Source: Larix kaempferi
Taxonomy: Eukaryota; Streptophyta; Pinopsida; Pinales; Pinaceae
Assembly (NCBI GenBank): GCA_027924585.1
Contig: BSBM01000050.1
Span: forward strand, 9,666,001 to 9,730,000
Direction of reading: 5' to 3'
Length of the DNA: 64,000 nt
Notes under the pieces: model-generated
The model's input: the letters and a program-made list of their open reading frames with translations, nothing else
The model's database searches: none
Told to the model about the DNA's origin: nothing
Translations under genes and position numbers: made by a program
Shown: positions 33,368-43,509 of the stretch, piece after piece
Layout: each line of letters starts with the position of its first letter
Numbering within the stretch: the stretch's first letter is position 1

Positions 33368-33975
33368 TCGAATCGATGCAATCTTCGACCGATCCCATCA
33401 GTCCTTCGGAGATTGATGCACCTACTGCTGAAGTCTTCTGCATTACCAGTTTGGATATTCCTAAAAAAGGGGGCACTTCATCTGTGCCATGTGAACCCCT
33501 ACCAAGCCCTAGGATTGTTTCCTTTGATTGGAATAGTCTAGCCGAGCCTCGTCTTCCTTCTTCGACACCTTTCCAGATAAAGGTTGATATCGGGAACCAT
33601 ACGGTTAATCGATGCATTTTTGATGAAGGTGCTTCTGTTAGTATCTTATCCGCTTATGCTTGGAGAGATTTGGGTTTCCCTAATGTTATTCCAGCTGTTA
33701 ATTGGCCGTTGACCTTCGATAAAAGACCTAGTGAACCGTTTGGATTCCTCCGTCGGGCACCTGTTACTTTGGGTGGAAAAGCAGTTTTAGTTGATTTTAT
33801 GGTTTTAAAGGACCCTATGGACTTTGATATGATCCTCGGGCGTGATTACGTTTATGCTATGCATGCTGTGGTGTCTACTCTTTTTCGTGTGATGCATTTC
33901 CCTCATAACGAAAACATTGTCACCATCGACCAGCTTGCATTCGTTGATCCTCCTTATTACCCAACTATAGACTAG
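33364..33975 (+). CDS. Retroviral-type aspartic protease, Gypsy-B
   Basis: About 203 codons open from the overlap with ORF1. No ATG opens the frame at 33364 (the codon is GTG; the first ATG is at 33373), so translation would depend on readthrough or on the ancestral fused frame. The protease core reads VDIGNHTVNRCIFDEGASVS (D at about residue 87), followed by the strand DFDMILGRDYVYAM. This is the pattern of LTR-element pepsin-like dimeric proteases, except that the usual DTG/DSG is DEG. Gypsy-C has the same DEGAS. The tail (IVTIDQLAFVDPP) also matches Gypsy-C. It would cut the polyprotein during particle maturation. Confidence 0.85.
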   Translation: MIESMQSSTDPISPSEIDAPTAEVFCITSLDIPKKGGTSSVPCEPLPSPRIVSFDWNSLAEPRLPSSTPFQIKVDIGNHTVNRCIFDEGASVSILSAYAWRDLGFPNVIPAVNWPLTFDKRPSEPFGFLRRAPVTLGGKAVLVDFMVLKDPMDFDMILGRDYVYAMHAVVSTLFRVMHFPHNENIVTIDQLAFVDPPYYPTID

Positions 33976-34002
33976 TCAGATCCCTCGTCATTAGGCACTA
34001 CT

Positions 34003-35256
34003 ATGTCACATGGGACTTATGTGGCATATTGTTCCTTGAGTTCAACTGCTACTGAGAAGAAGTCTCTGAGTTCATGCTTACCTTCTCGGGACTTGGTCCC
34101 AGCTTTTGACCAAGTGACACCTCCATATGAATGTTTAGATATGTATTCTATCTGGGATGATATGCTTCCTTCCGATGAAGTTTTCCTAAAGTCTATAGTA
34201 CAGTCTGCCATTCATTTGGATGTTGATCCAGTCGCAGTTATGTCCAGCCCCGGTTTGACCTTAAAGTCTGATCTTCCTACTGTTGAGTCTTTGGACTCTC
34301 CTACAGATCTGCAAATCAGTGTTCCTGCTGAGTTTGATTCTGCTTCTAGAATTTTCAACTCCCGTGATTGTGAATTTGTTTCTGCAGATTCCATCATGTC
34401 CTTCAACTTTGATCTTCATCCTGAATTTGATCTTGTTGATTGTAAGTCCTCGGGCTTGGGTACCATAGAGTCTTCATTCGAAAACTCTGTCGTGTTTAAG
34501 CCTGTTGTTGATGATAGTGAAGTTGAAAGTATTTCTACCACAGTAACTTGTATCGGGTCTTTCCTTACATATGTTTTAGATATGATCCTAGTACTAATGT
34601 TTCTTGGAGACAGGATTCTTAGTTGGATGTATACTTGCTTACTGGTCATTTTCGACACCTTGTGCGACCATGTCAGGCATATTCGGAACCTTGCATATAG
34701 GTTTAGGCTTCCCCGCTGTTATGTTGCATTTGAACCTTTTGCCATCCGAATTCGCCATAGGGTCGAACCTGTTGGATATTGGTGTGTTAGCCATCTCTTT
34801 ATGCATCGTGCACCAGTCCAACAACAGAGCCTACCTAACATGGGTCACCCTAGTCAGCACCCTTATGCCATTCTGGTGCCCATGCTGAGTTTTTCTCATA
34901 GGCTCGGGATCCTTTTTAGATTTACCATGACTTTGAGAAGAAGCCTCATATCTTTCTTCCTCATATATTTCTGGCCATCCCTGATAAGGCTCCCATCTTT
35001 GTGTTCAATTTGCATATGCATCTGTTATGATCCCGCTTGCGCTAATGAGCCTGAAGCCGGCTTCCACGCTTTGAGCTTGTTATATAAGCCTCCATCTCTG
35101 ATCTCATTTCCGCTAAGCCCTGTATCATTTTGCCTTTGCAATTTGACACCTTTTACCTGGAGGAGACACACCCTGAGTGTCCTTATCTTGCTCATGTTCC
35201 TTGCATTAGGCATAGCTTTGTTCCATGGGCTTGGAGCTAGTTTCGCATGTCCTTGA
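34003..35256 (+). CDS. Gypsy-B ORF3: 417-codon frame with hydrophobic C-terminal half, unknown
   Basis: Unrecognised. It follows the protease after 27 bases in a different frame. Residues 1-180 are acidic and serine-rich (YSIWDDMLPSDEVFLKSIVQ), like a linker region. From about 182 there is a strongly hydrophobic stretch (GSFLTYVLDMILVLMFLG), with others near 318-346 and 391-412 (SVLILLMFLALGIALFHGLG). This could be an extra envelope-like ORF, or remains of a larger pol region lost by deletion and read in a chance frame. The 417-codon length makes pure chance unlikely but not impossible. No RT motif is present. Confidence 0.5.
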   Translation: MSHGTYVAYCSLSSTATEKKSLSSCLPSRDLVPAFDQVTPPYECLDMYSIWDDMLPSDEVFLKSIVQSAIHLDVDPVAVMSSPGLTLKSDLPTVESLDSPTDLQISVPAEFDSASRIFNSRDCEFVSADSIMSFNFDLHPEFDLVDCKSSGLGTIESSFENSVVFKPVVDDSEVESISTTVTCIGSFLTYVLDMILVLMFLGDRILSWMYTCLLVIFDTLCDHVRHIRNLAYRFRLPRCYVAFEPFAIRIRHRVEPVGYWCVSHLFMHRAPVQQQSLPNMGHPSQHPYAILVPMLSFSHRLGILFRFTMTLRRSLISFFLIYFWPSLIRLPSLCSICICICYDPACANEPEAGFHALSLLYKPPSLISFPLSPVSFCLCNLTPFTWRRHTLSVLILLMFLALGIALFHGLGASFACP

Positions 35257-35276
35257 CACTCGTCTCCTCCCATTGT

Positions 35277-35640
35277 GAGCATTCTTATTTTACTTCGAGC
35301 TCGTTAAAAACAGTAAGTAGGTTTCGAGCATTCTTCTTTTACTTCGAGCTCGTTAAAAACAGTAAGTAGGTTTCGAGCATTCTTCTTTTACTTCGAGCTC
35401 GTTAAAAACAGTAAGTAGGTTTCGAGCATTCTTCTTTTACTTCGAGCTCGTTAAAAACAGTAAGGAGGTTACGAGCATTTCTTCTACCTTACCTTTGAGC
35501 TCGTTAAAAACAGTAAGTAGGTTACAAGCATTCTTCTGCCTTCACTTCGAGCTCGTTAAAAACAGTAAGTAGGTTATGAGCATTTTCCTATCTCCTTTGA
35601 GCTCATTAAAAACAGTAAGGAGATCATGAGTTTACTTTTT
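35277..35640 (+). repeat. 49-bp tandem array (GAGCTCGTTAAAAACAGTAAG) in Gypsy-B
   Basis: Units begin at GAGCATTCTT at 35277, 35326, 35375, 35424 and 35473, then less regularly to about 35640; about seven copies. The first four are nearly identical. Each has the hexamer palindrome GAGCTC. Confidence 0.95.
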
Positions 35641-36210
35641 TTGAACTCGTAAAACCTTTACGAAAAGATCCCTATGGAGTTATTTTAAGCCCTTTTCAGA
35701 CTCCTTAAATAGGAAAAGTTTGCCGAGCATAGTTGTCTTTTCGGGCTCGTTAAAATAACTGAACCGACATCCACTTAGGTATAGAATTACCCCTTTTCCA
35801 GGCCTTGGTGGATAATTTACGGAAAAGGTATACTTTAGGTATACTTTAGTATGCGCTAGAAGAGTTCTTCTTCCATTATTTTACACTTTTTCGGGGAAGG
35901 AGACTAACTTTACGAAAAAGGACCTTTGGAGTCGTCTTTAGGGTTTTCAGACTCTCGAAATGTGAAAACACCAAGCGAGCATTTACCTACTCGGGCTCGA
36001 TGTGAAATCCACGGATAGGTGTATAGAGGACTGTTTAAGTTTTTCAACTCTATAAGCAAGAAAACACCGTCGAGCACAAACCAATCCGGGCTCGATATAA
36101 AATCCACGGATAGGTGTATGGAGTTTTCTTCTAGGTTTTTCAGACTCCTTAAATATGAAAATACCGTCGAGCATGCTTTAGTTCTTTGTCAAGCTCGTTA
36201 AAAAATGAAA
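35640..36210 (+). repeat. Decayed extension of the GAGCTCG array
   Basis: The same words (GGGCTCGTTAAAA, CGGGCTCGAT, TCAGACTCCTTAAATA, GAAAACACCG.CGAGCA) recur at roughly 80-130-bp spacing. A pair near 35985-36060 and 36075-36160 shares AAATCCACGGATAGGTGTAT. These look like older, longer units of the same array. Confidence 0.65.
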
Positions 36211-37445
36211 AAGGAAAGGGAAGGGAAGAATGTCAAAGTATCTTTCAATATGATGGCAGCAAGTCAACTATCTCCTTGAACAAAGCACTTGTTTTGAGTC
36301 TATCAAACAAGTTGGGTTCTAGTGTTGGCCTTAGGGTAAACCTGATCTCAGAGTTCTTACTCCTCCATTTGGTTAGTCTCACAATCATATGGAGAATCTG
36401 TTGATGTCTCCTACATTGCAGACTTGCGTCGTGGTCCCTTTGTGTTCAAAGCTGCCTAAGTCACTCTTGTGTCGTGCTCACTGTTCAAGGTTATAACCTG
36501 TGTCGGCCATTCTGCAATTGCCTTGACCTCATGTGTCGGCCATTCCTTGGTGTCAGTATGTTTCATCATGTGTTCAGTCCTACTCCAAATCAGCTCATAC
36601 CTGTTGAGTGTCCCTCGTGTTGGATGATGGAGGATGCATTAAGGCCTCCCTTCCAACGGACTTCTTCCCATCGACTTCAACTCATTATACTCTGGGAATG
36701 AAGTTTAGAGTTTCGGTTAGTACCTTGGGGATTGCAGTCATTAGTGGTAGTTTTCCTCGCTATTGGAGAGATGGGAATACATCAATGTCTCCTATCCGAT
36801 GGATTCTTCAAGTGTTCGACAGCAAGACCACTTATTCGCACTTGCTTGAATGTACTAGGTACCTTGGGTTCCATTTTCATTATTGGTGGAAATCCTCGCG
36901 TTTGTTAACGGTATACATCAATGACCGGTAATCAAACGATACCTCCCATGTTTGACAACAACTCATTAATTCGCATGGATAGGTTTGTACCTTGGGTTGT
37001 TTTTGGATGAAGACCTTGGGATCCTCGATAGCATCACCTCATTTATGTTATCGCCCAAGTTGCGCAAGACTGAGCCACACTCTTTTTGGCTCTTGATGAG
37101 ACATAGATCCAGCTTGTTCTCTATGGCTATGTTCTCCAGTTTTGACATAGATCCACCTTGTATTTATGTGGCTATGTTTACACTTATGTTCCTCATGGAT
37201 CCACGCTTGTATTTTAGTGGCCATGATATATGCATCAGTATTTTGGATCATTATTGTATCCTCTTGGAGGTCATGTTCCACCATTTGAACATGGACAGTT
37301 ACCCCAAGGATGAGTTTGTCTGACATTGCCTTTGATTTCAGGTAATTCATTTGAGCCTATGATTCTTGGTTTCTCCATTCCTCCATGATTCAACTCTTTG
37401 TTATTTATAATGTATTTAGGCCATCGTTTCCCGCACTCCCTCTGA
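36211..37445 (+). other. Non-coding 3' interior of Gypsy-B
   Basis: Only short frames without motifs. Words such as ATAGATCCAnCTTGT and GGCTATGTT recur near 37105-37175, a small local duplication. No RT, integrase or PMD remnant was recognised. Confidence 0.5.
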
Positions 37446-37466
37446 CCTCATACATTAGGGGGCATC
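37446..37466 (+). other. Polypurine tract and 3' LTR junction of Gypsy-B
   Basis: CCTCATACATTAGGGGGCAT (37446-37465) followed by C and the LTR. The identical 20 bases occur on the minus strand at 48534-48553 in Gypsy-C. Confidence 0.85.
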
Positions 37467-38521
37467 TGTTATAGCTTGAAATGACACCTCTCCGTCCGTG
37501 ACGACACTTGTTTCCCTTGGTCGCATGATGACACTTCTTGAGATCAAGTTCAGTCACACAACAGGACATTTGTGGATGGAGGAGTCATTTGGGACACTAA
37601 AAATGGTTGAAATTACCTCATTCTTGACCCATTTGATGTATATGACCCTTAGGAACATTTTTCCAGACCAAACCATCTCCTGAAAATGAGCAGAAAAGCC
37701 TGTTTTTGGCCATTTTTTAACATGAGCGCGACTCCACTGTTGAAATAGTAGCGTGTGTACGCGACTTTGCCTCATTAATAGTAGCACTTAAATCCATATG
37801 TACGCGACTTTGTATACTGTAGAGTAGCGTACACCCCTGTTTTGGTCAAAATCTCGAAATTCGAGTAAGTTAAGTTGGTTGGGAAACCCCTTGAGCAGTT
37901 ATAACTTCTTTTCCTCTTCCTCACTGACTATATAAGGAGGGTAGAAGGGTCATGTGAGGGGATCAAGCCCAATTACAAAGTTATGCTGGAGGAATGGAGA
38001 CCCTCATCCCCCTCTCTTGTGCTTCAGTTTTGGTAAACCCTAGTACAGTTGCTTAGAGGCTGGGATCTTTGGAGAACAGAAGCAGGAGACCTTGAATCTA
38101 GGTTTCGTGAAGTGCCAAGCTTGAAGGAAGGTATAATTGTATGTACTTGCTTTCATTCATCAATAAAGATCAGACGTTCTTCTCTTTCCAAATATGACCT
38201 ATTAATGTGTCTCAGATTTGATTACATTTTGTTTATAGTTTGATGTCTCTTTATATTATGGATATCAGTCTTATATATGTAGTCAAATGTATTTGAGAAA
38301 GGTATCAAGTTGTTTTGCAGGTCTGGGCATTGCGACACTGGATAAGCATTGAAGAGCAAGGGAGACAAAGCTAGGATCAACCTTCTGAATAAGGTGCCTA
38401 CATCTCTAAACCCTAATCTCTTCATTTATTTGTTGTACTTGCAGAATGCTTGTAAGTCTATCTTTATCACCGTAAGTTGATAGTTTCTCCCCTAAACTAT
38501 AGGTGCATTTTCCCCACAACA
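37467..38521 (+). repeat. 3' LTR of Gypsy-B
   Basis: 1055 bp, same length and nearly the same sequence as the 5' LTR. TATA box at 37929. Followed by the CTATG duplication. Confidence 0.93.
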
Positions 38522-38526
38522 CTATG

Positions 38527-40261
38527 CTCCAATGGGTATCTGCACATTGATTAAGGTGCTGCGACTCTTTACACTTCTCTATTGCATCTAGTCATAGAGA
38601 TAACAACTCTTACTGCAACTTACTTTCAGCTTGTAAGATTTATTTGATTTTCTCATGTATTTTATCAAGTTCTTCTTTCTTTTGTTGTTGTGTTGTAGGG
38701 TCTACAATGGACTCTACTACTTGTAAACTTATAATTCTTTTTTTGTAAAATAGCTTTTGGTGCTTCCATTTGTCCCTTGATTCTAGGCTAGTTCATGATG
38801 GAAAAGTGAACATTATTGCATTGTTTGGTCACAACATGGAGTTGTTTTCTCTTGATATCTATGTACTAGACCAATGGTGCAATACTCTCTATCATTGTTC
38901 TAGTTTGGACTTCACCTAGCTGGCACTATTTCTAACTCCAACTAAAGGGGCATTTACTTCTATTGTGGCCTAATATACAAAACACATAATCTATCAAGTA
39001 GCTACTAAGGGATTTCATTTACAGTGATGTTTGCAACTATAGGGTCCATTGTTTGAATAGTCATCCACATATGTGAGAATTTTGTGTGTATATATGTTAT
39101 CTACATTGAGAGCATTACATTGTTATGTCGCAAGTGGCTTATTTCCTCGAAATCTTACCTATGTAGGTTTTGGTAAGATTTCAAGGAAATAGCTACTAAG
39201 GTTTTGATTTATATGCCTAAGGATTTGTGGGCTCTGAGCAATTATTTTTATGATATTATCATTATGTTGGTAGCCATTGATTGTGATATGTTGGATTCAA
39301 TCCTAAATAGGGGCTTCATGACACCCAATGGGACAATATTCCATATGGATGTCTCTGCTTAACTGCGTGCATCTACATTGTCTTCCTCTTTGGCCTTGCT
39401 TGACAAAAGCAACATTGTGTTGTGTATTCTTTATTTTGTGTCTATTGTGATATCCTGCATTATGTTGTGATTTTATTGAATCTTATTAAGAATTTCTACA
39501 AAATATGTGGAATACTAGTTATTTTTTCAATTGTGACCATTGTTGCATTGTAGTCTAGTGGCAAGGTCGGGATCAATGTATCCATCTATTATTCTAATCC
39601 TTCCTACTACTCACCTAGAGTCGGTGGGTCAGCCATGTCTTACATATCTAAGTCTTCTTACTCTTTATCCTTATCCTCATCTTTTCCTCGATCCTAGAAA
39701 TTATTGGTCGTATTTTTTTCTTAAGAATTTATATGTGGATCTTCTCTAAAATCACCACTTGTTGAGCTTGTCATTTCTTGTGGATTCTCTTGTTGCTCAT
39801 GCTAAGGTAGTTCTTTCTTCCCGTGGGTATTGTGGTTTTTGTTGAGTTCTCCCTATATCATTATGTTTCTATGTTGTTTATTTCTTCTTCTCTCTTGAAT
39901 CCTTTGGTGGCATTGTTGTTTTCTCTAGCTTGGCCAGAGTCTCGTGAGACATTCTATATTCATAATCTAAAAGGACTATGATGTCATTTTTCGTCTCTAT
40001 ATATGCACCTTCCAATAACAATATTTCCTCTTGCATTGTTTTCATACAAAGATGCTCAAAAAGTGTGCTTGTCAAGTCCGATGTGAGCTTGAGAAGATGC
40101 ATCATGGGATTTTTAATTATAGGTCCTCCTATGATCATTCCAAACAATTCCTTTATGCTCTTAGTAACATCCTTCCTATTTCAAATGCATTTTTACAGTA
40201 TTTTAGGCATTCTGAAGGGTAAAAGCAAAGAAATAGGCCTTGATCCATGTCTCATTTCTTA
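38527..40261. other. Unassigned DNA between Gypsy-B and Copia-3
   Basis: AT-rich. One minus frame at 39878-40147 (89 codons, ending KKTT-type basic tail PPKDSREKKK) looks protein-like in composition but matches nothing I know. No repeat or promoter can be supported. Confidence 0.4.
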
Positions 40262-40423
40262 TCTAGTTTGTCTAATAACCCCTTACAACTTAACTCGGGG
40301 CCGACCTCTCTAGTAGAGTCTAATAACCCTATTAATAACATCCCGACGAAGGAACAAAACATCTCTGGATGAATAGTAATAAAGTACAAATAGAATATTC
40401 TTAGAGGTTACAATATTTCAACA
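40262..40423 (-). repeat. Truncated 3' LTR of Copia-3
   Basis: Matches 46646-46807 (GTCTAATAACCCCTTACAAC... to ...ATATTTCAACA). The other about 310 bp of the LTR are missing, replaced by unrelated DNA to the left, so a deletion removed the end. Confidence 0.85.
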
Positions 40424-40441
40424 CTCCCCCTTAACGAGAAG
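40424..40441 (-). other. Polypurine tract of Copia-3
   Basis: Minus strand reads CCTTCTCGTTAAGGGGGAG just before the LTR start TGTTGAAATA. Confidence 0.8.
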
Positions 40442-40649
40442 GATATTCTAACAACATCTACAGGAGCAAGGAGAGGTCATCAACAACATCATAGTGATAC
40501 ATCTATAAATCATTGGAAGTTTTCAATCATCATCAGCAACTGGAAGAACTACTGGAACATCTTTAATATCTTCAATACCGGAACATCAACATCTACAATA
40601 CTGAGTCTTCATCTTCTACAACACTCAATCACTCGATCATCTACATCAA

Positions 40650-40945
40650 CATCATCATATGGATCTCTTGATCAACAACATCATCATCTGGATCTCTCGA
40701 TCAACAACATCATCTGGATCTATCGATCAACAACATCATCATCTGGATCTCCCGATCAACAGCATCATCTGGATCTCTCGATCAACAGCATCATCATCTG
40801 GATCTTTCGATCAACAACATCATTTGAATCTCTCGATAAAAAACATCATCATCTGGATCTTCTGGTCAACAACATCATCTAGATCTCTCGATCAACAGCA
40901 TCATCATCTGGATCTCCCAATCAACAGCATCATAATCTGCAACAC
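40650..40945 (-). repeat. Short tandem array (CATCATCTGGATCTCTCGATCAACA)
   Basis: About ten imperfect units of 27-33 bp on the plus strand. The open frame over it (40659-40967) is only a product of the repeat. Confidence 0.9.
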
Positions 40946-40949
40946 ACAT

Positions 40950-41140
40950 GATCCAATTACGGGATGATCAATCCCTCTCACTTTAGGACATAAGTCCAAG
41001 GATGATACAATCCTGATCCACTTACGGGATGATCAATCCCTCTCATTTTAGGACATAAGTCCAAGGATGATACAATCCTGATCCACTTACGGGATGATCA
41101 ATCCCTATCACTTTAATACACCATACCATGTCTAAGGACA
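40950..41140 (-). repeat. 65-bp tandem repeat in Copia-3
   Basis: Units start GATCCAMTTACGGGATGATC at 40950, 41015 and 41080; the third is partial. Confidence 0.92.
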
Positions 41141-41636
41141 ATGCAATCCACTCGTCAACTTAGACAAAGTATAAAGACCACTCTCGAAGACACAAGTCTT
41201 TGGATTCATTTAGGACTAAATTCAAGGGATGATGCAATCCACTCATCAACTTAGACCAAGTCTAAGGACCACTCACGAAGACACAAGTCTTCGAATTCAT
41301 TTAGGACTAAAGTCCAGGGATGATGCAATCCACTCATCAACTTAGACCAAGTCTAAGGACCACTCACGAAGACACAAGTCTCCGGATTCATTTAGGACTA
41401 AAGTCCAGGAATGATGCAATCCACTCGTCAACTTAGACCAAGTCTAAGGACCACTCACGAAGACACAAGTCTCCGGATTCATTTAGGACTAAAGTCCAGG
41501 GATGATGCAATCCACTCGTCAACTTAGACCAAGTCTAAGTACCACTCACGAAGACACAAGTCTCCGGATTCATTTAGTACTAAAGTCTAGGGATGATGCA
41601 ATCCACTAGTCAACTTAGACAAATTCTAAGGACCAC
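41140..41636 (-). repeat. 91-bp tandem repeat, about 5.5 copies, in Copia-3
   Basis: GATGCAATCCACTCRTCAAC recurs at 41231, 41322, 41413, 41504 and 41595, exactly 91 bp apart. Units carry AAGACACAAGTCTYCGGATT and differ by few bases. Confidence 0.95.
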
Positions 41637-41850
41637 TCATCGACCTCATCGTCAGTACACGTATCCTCATCATCAACCTCATCGTCGGTACAATAATCCT
41701 CATCATCGATAAAAGTATCCTCATCATCGATACATGTATCCTCATCATCCATACAGGAATCCTCATCATCGATACAGGTATCCCCATCATCGATACAGGT
41801 ATCCTCATCATCGAACTCATCGTCAGTACATGCATCCTCATCATCGACCA
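41637..41850 (-). repeat. 21-bp tandem array (ATCCTCATCATCGATACAGGT)
   Basis: About ten units of 21 bp with minor changes. The minus-strand frame at 41615-41851 reads as repeated DEDTCID and is a repeat artefact, not a gene that I can support. Confidence 0.92.
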
Positions 41851-41867
41851 TATCACTCCCCCCTTCG

Positions 41868-42548
41868 AGGAGGGTCCTTTTGAACTACACCAAGCTTGTC
41901 TTGGAAATACTCAAACTTTACTCGAGACAGAGGTTTGGTCAATACATCAACAACTTGCTCATCAGTGCTCACATACTCGAGCTTTATAGCTCCTTTCTAC
42001 ACCATATCCCATATATAGAAATATTGTATCTGTATGTGCTTTGACTTATCATGGAACACTGGATTCTCCGTCATCTTGATACAACTCTGGTTGTCACACA
42101 GGATCACAGTGGAGTCCATCTCTAAGTCAAATAGTCCCGACAACAGCTTCTGAATCCATATGGCTTCACAACTAGCAGAGCAAGCTGCTATATATTCCGC
42201 TTCAGCTATGCTAAGAGCCACACTGGTCTGATTCCTGTTAAACCATGAGATCATAGCAGATCCCAAACAATAACATCCACTCGATGTGCTCTTTCTGTCT
42301 GAGACACTTCCATCCCAATCTACATCTGTATAACCATACAGTTTGAAGTCATGATCTCCAAGATAATATAGACCAAAGTCTATCATACCTTTTAGGTACC
42401 TCATCACATGCTTTGAAACTATCAGGTGAACACGTCTAGGCTTAACTAGATACTGACTCAGGGTGTTCACAACAAAGCATATATCTGGCCTGGTATACGT
42501 CAAATACATCAATGAACCAATCATCTGTCTGTACTGAATCACATCCAC
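41868..42548 (-). pseudogene. RNase H region of Copia-3 pol
   Basis: Degrades the RNA strand during cDNA synthesis. Open for 183 codons from 42548 down to a stop at 41997, then continues in frame (KGAIKLEYVSTDEQVVDVLT) to the usual LGV end near 41885. Motifs: RQMIGSLMYLTYTRPDICF, YTDVDWDGSVSDRKSTS, SIAEAEYIAACSASCEA, LCDNQSCIKMTENPVFHDKS. A stop also separates it from RT at about 42549. Clearly homologous to residues 250-480 of the Copia-2 enzyme. Confidence 0.9.
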
Positions 42549-42551
42549 TAA

Positions 42552-43430
42552 TTATGATGATTCATCAGCTAACAACTTCAAGTTGGTATCCATGGGAGTG
42601 GCCATGGATTTACATTCCAACATATCAAATCTTTTCAATATTTCCACAACATACTTTCCCTGGTTGAGAAAGATTCCTTTTGGGCCCTTCCATACTTCCA
42701 AACCTAGGAAGTAATGCATCAATCCGAGATCTTTCATCTCAAATTCTGCAGCTAGCTTCTTCTTGCTTTCCATGATCTGTTTCTCATTTCCTGTCAGAAA
42801 TAGATCATCCACATACAGTAATAGTATGACAGGTTCATCATCCATAACCTTAAAGGTAAAGGTTAGGGTCAGCTTTACTTTTGGTAAAGCCCAGGCTTGT
42901 CAAGAAGCTATCAATTCTTCCATACCAAGCTTTAGGATCTTGTTTCAATCCATACAAAGCTTTATTCAACTTGCATACGTGAGTTTTTATATCTTCAAAT
43001 TCGAATCCTTATGGTTGTTCTATGTACACTTCTTCCTCAATTACACCATTCAGGAAGGATGTCTTCACATCCATATGGTGTAATCTCCACTTCATCATGG
43101 ATGCAAGTGACATGATGGTTCTAATGGAAGTTTACCTTGCAACTGGTGCAAATGTTTCTTCATAATCGATTCCCTCTTTCTGAGAGAATCCCTTGGCCAC
43201 AAACCTTGCCTTATACTTTTCAATGCTACAATCGGCAACATGCTTTATCTTGTATATCCACTTGGAGGATACCACACTCTTGTGTTTTGGTTTGGGAACT
43301 ACATCCAAAACATCATTCTTCATTATTGATTGGTACTCCTCTATCATTGCTTCTACCCATTCTTTCTTATGAACTGCTTCTTCATAACTGGTAGGTTCTT
43401 GATCGACAAGATCACACATCAAAGCCACAT
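42552..43430 (-). pseudogene. Reverse transcriptase region of Copia-3 pol
   Basis: The N-terminal part 43428-43132 holds SSKWIYKIKHVADCSIEKYK and EGIDYEETFAPVAR. The middle (about 43131-42846) is broken by a frameshift and stops but keeps MDVKTSFLNGVIEEEVYIEQ and KALYGLKQ. The C-terminal 42845-42552 is open and includes the catalytic LLLYVDDLFLTGNE and KDLGLMHYFLGLEVW. Enzyme inactive as encoded. Confidence 0.9.
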
Positions 43431-43509
43431 AGCTGGAAAATGGCTTTGGTTTCTTGCTCGCTCTTGTGGATCCTTTTGGTGCTCCATATCTTTCTGCTTC
43501 CTGTATAAT

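Larger units (their letters stand above)
29192..38521 (+). mobile_element. Gypsy-B: LTR element with zinc-knuckle ORF, protease and ORF3 but no RT
   Basis: LTRs at 29192-30246 and 37467-38521 (1055 bp each, TGTTATAGC...CCACAACA) are flanked by a perfect CTATG duplication (29187-29191 and 38522-38526). Order: primer site, 2 kb leader, zinc-knuckle ORF, aspartic protease, ORF3, 49-bp tandem array, PPT. No RT, RNase H or integrase motif was found on either strand. The gag-like ORF, protease and PPT match Gypsy-C, so I place it with Ty3/gypsy. Mobility would need pol in trans. The LTRs are nearly identical, suggesting a fairly recent insertion. Confidence 0.9.

Noticed and set aside
35277-35640. 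CRISPR-like regular array
   Set aside because: Whole 49-bp units repeat head to tail with no unique spacers, inside a plant retrotransposon.
37048-37350. 100-codon minus ORF and overlapping 112-codon plus ORF in Gypsy-B
   Set aside because: Mutually overlapping; no PMD, RT or other motif; likely chance frames.
40659-40967. 102-codon plus-strand ORF
   Set aside because: Frame across a short tandem array in the 3' non-coding zone of Copia-3; no domain.
41615-41851. Acidic 78-codon ORF on the minus strand (DEDTCID repeats)
   Set aside because: Entirely produced by a 21-bp tandem repeat; another frame of the same repeat is also open.
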